Assembly (NCBI GenBank): GCA_963713965.1
Contig: OY970217.1
Location: forward strand, 3,534,001-3,598,000
Origin: CALAGB01 sp963713965
GTDB lineage: Bacteria; Chloroflexota; Chloroflexia; Thermomicrobiales; Thermomicrobiaceae
DNA: 64,000 nt
Direction: 5' to 3'
The translations under genes were made by a program, and so were the position numbers. The first letter of the stretch is position 1; each line of letters starts with the position of its first letter. A model generated the notes under the pieces. The model did no database searches and had not been told where the DNA came from. It worked only from the letters and a program-made list of their open reading frames with translations. Positions 62,731 to 64,000 of the stretch are shown one piece after another.

Positions 62731-64000
62731 GCGTGCCGGTGTTTGCCGTGGTGGGACATCCGAACAAGGGCAAGTCCAGCATCGTCGCCACGTTGGCGGC
62801 GGATGACTCGGTGCGCATTGGTCCGGAAGCCGGCACCACCTCGCATTGCCGGCGGTATCCGATGACGGTCGATGGCCAGGAACTCTATTCCCTGGTGGAC
62901 ACACCCGGCTTTCAACGTGCCCGGCGCGCTCTGCAATGGATGAGGCAACACGAAACCACCGCCGACCGCCACACCGAGGTTGTGCGCCACTTCGTCGAAG
63001 CCCATCGTGGACAGGATCGTTTCCCCGACGAATGCGAGTTGCTACAACCGATCATCGAGGGCGCCGGCATTCTATACGTGGTGGATGGCTCCGTGCCCTA
63101 CGGCGAGGAATACGAACCGGAGATGGAAATCCTGCGTTGGACCGGCCAGCCGAGCCTGGCGTTGGTCAATCCCATCGGTCCTGCTGACCACCTCGAACAA
63201 TGGCGAGCGGCATTGGGCCAGTTTTTCAAAGTTGTGCGCGTGTTCAACGCGGTCATGGCGGATTTTCACAAGCGCACGGAACTGCTGCGCGCGTTCGGTC
63301 AATTGCAGGATGAATGGCGGGCTCCGCTCGAACGCGCGGTCCTGAGCCTGGAGCATGATCGCCAGCGGAAACGCCGTCTGGCCGCGCGTGCGATTGCGGA
63401 ATGCCTGGGCCAGATGCTGGCCTACAAAATTGAAAGGAAGCTACCAGCCAGTGCCGATGTGCTGGCCGCGAAACCGGAGATTGCATCCGAGTTTCGCGAG
63501 GGACTCCGCCGCCGGGAACAACGCTGCCGTGATGAGGTCGAGCAACTGTACAGTCACCGTCACCTCGAACGGCACGAAGAAGCGCTGCCTTTGCTCGACA
63601 CGGATTTGTTCGCCGAAAAGACCTGGCTGCTGTTTGGTCTTAGTCGGCGCGAACTGGCTGCCACCGGGGCCATGGGCGGGGCCGCCGCGGGCGCCTTGGT
63701 GGATGCGCATCTCGGCGGCGCGTCGTTTTTGGCGGGCACGTTGATTGGAGCGGGAGCCGGCGCCACCGTGGGTTGGTTCGGCGCCAACCGGCTGGTTTCG
63801 GTTAAAGTCATGCATATCACCCTCGGTGGCAAACGCATCGTCGCCGGTCCGACCAAAAACGTAAATTTCCCCCACGTAGTGTTCAATCGCGCCAGGTACC
63901 ATCACTACCTGGTGTCCCACCGCACCCATGCGATGCGCGGGGAATTGGCGCTCACCGAGGATCCCGACCGCCTCCTGCCCGCGCCTTCCAAAGACCACCG
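62727..64000 (+). CDS. DUF3482 GTPase (C-terminus cut by window edge)
   Basis: TRAFAC-class small GTPase, 424 residues visible. G1 loop GHPNKGKSS at 10-18, a G2-like AGTTSHCRRY, and G3 DTPGF at 58-62. The G4 site reads LVNPIG instead of NKxD, so guanine specificity may be weak. The middle is a helical region; at about 310-360 a Gly/Ala-rich GxxxG segment (GAMGGAAAGALVDAHLGG, GTLIGAGAGATVGWFG) looks membrane-inserting. GTG start with AAAGGAGG six bases upstream. Acts with the DUF2868 protein in an unknown membrane process. Confidence 0.88.
   Translation, partial: MSVPVFAVVGHPNKGKSSIVATLAADDSVRIGPEAGTTSHCRRYPMTVDGQELYSLVDTPGFQRARRALQWMRQHETTADRHTEVVRHFVEAHRGQDRFPDECELLQPIIEGAGILYVVDGSVPYGEEYEPEMEILRWTGQPSLALVNPIGPADHLEQWRAALGQFFKVVRVFNAVMADFHKRTELLRAFGQLQDEWRAPLERAVLSLEHDRQRKRRLAARAIAECLGQMLAYKIERKLPASADVLAAKPEIASEFREGLRRREQRCRDEVEQLYSHRHLERHEEALPLLDTDLFAEKTWLLFGLSRRELAATGAMGGAAAGALVDAHLGGASFLAGTLIGAGAGATVGWFGANRLVSVKVMHITLGGKRIVAGPTKNVNFPHVVFNRARYHHYLVSHRTHAMRGELALTEDPDRLLPAPSKDH

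Overview
The window looks like two unrelated genomes joined end to end. Bases 1 to about 51.3 kb read as one coherent, densely packed chromosome segment of an uncultured Chloroflexota bacterium, probably related to Thermomicrobia or Sphaerobacter. Pointers are the rpsB-tsf-pyrH-frr-uppS-cdsA-dxr operon, tandem bactofilins, a bacterial XPB helicase, inositol-phosphate synthase beside a PIM-type acyltransferase, a Gram-positive style LexA box, and frequent GTG or TTG starts with strong Shine-Dalgarno sequences. Bases from about 51.43 kb to the end look like Verrucomicrobiota (Pedosphaerales-like). They carry a GH106-like glycoside hydrolase, L-arabinose isomerase, a DUF3748 beta-propeller, a sialidase and a DUF2868/DUF3482 GTPase pair, with several palindromic repeat families that often lie inside coding sequence. 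Taxonomy is inferred from gene content and protein style only.

Layout of the left part. 1-5.6 kb: translation and isoprenoid/phospholipid operon on the minus strand. 5.6-8.2 kb: a membrane SH3 protein and two bactofilins. 8.4-13.7 kb: a small membrane protein, tRNA-Arg, an FAD oxidoreductase, secF, secD and nadD. 13.9-21.7 kb: a polytopic membrane protein, gyrA, an acyl-CoA transferase/hydrolase, XPB helicase and a lipid-A-type acyltransferase. 21.7-28.8 kb: an unknown protein, INO1, then an overlapping fabZ-GT9-GT9-GT4-GT9 operon for a cell-surface glycan or glycolipid. 28.9-34.4 kb: purA, dnaJ, a DUF4013 membrane protein, another glycosyltransferase and lexA. 34.5-43.4 kb: cvpA, mutS2, mfd, comEA and a ComEC lacking its nuclease-like domain. 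43.4-51.4 kb: tRNA-Glu, a lipoprotein/XRE-regulator pair, a three-gene CoA operon (crotonase, CaiB transferase, class V aminotransferase), a CvpA-CAP fusion and a sugar nucleotidyltransferase.

The right part (51.4-64 kb) degrades plant or host glycans: rhamnosidase-like, arabinose isomerase and sialidase-like genes lie together on the minus strand. Four of its genes are interrupted by frameshifts, at least six in araA alone, whereas I found none in the 51 kb to the left. Every frame segment still reads as conserved protein, so base-calling or assembly error is more likely than gene decay. The abrupt change of apparent phylum, repeat content and frame integrity makes a chimeric contig the leading explanation; a cross-phylum transfer is the less likely alternative.

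I found no CRISPR array, prophage, transposase, defence island or rRNA. The most unusual items are the junction, the paired-palindrome repeat families inserted in frame in genes, the unknown protein upstream of the acyltransferase and downstream of INO1, the CvpA-CAP fusion and the lexA promoter with its SOS box between the -35 and -10 elements.
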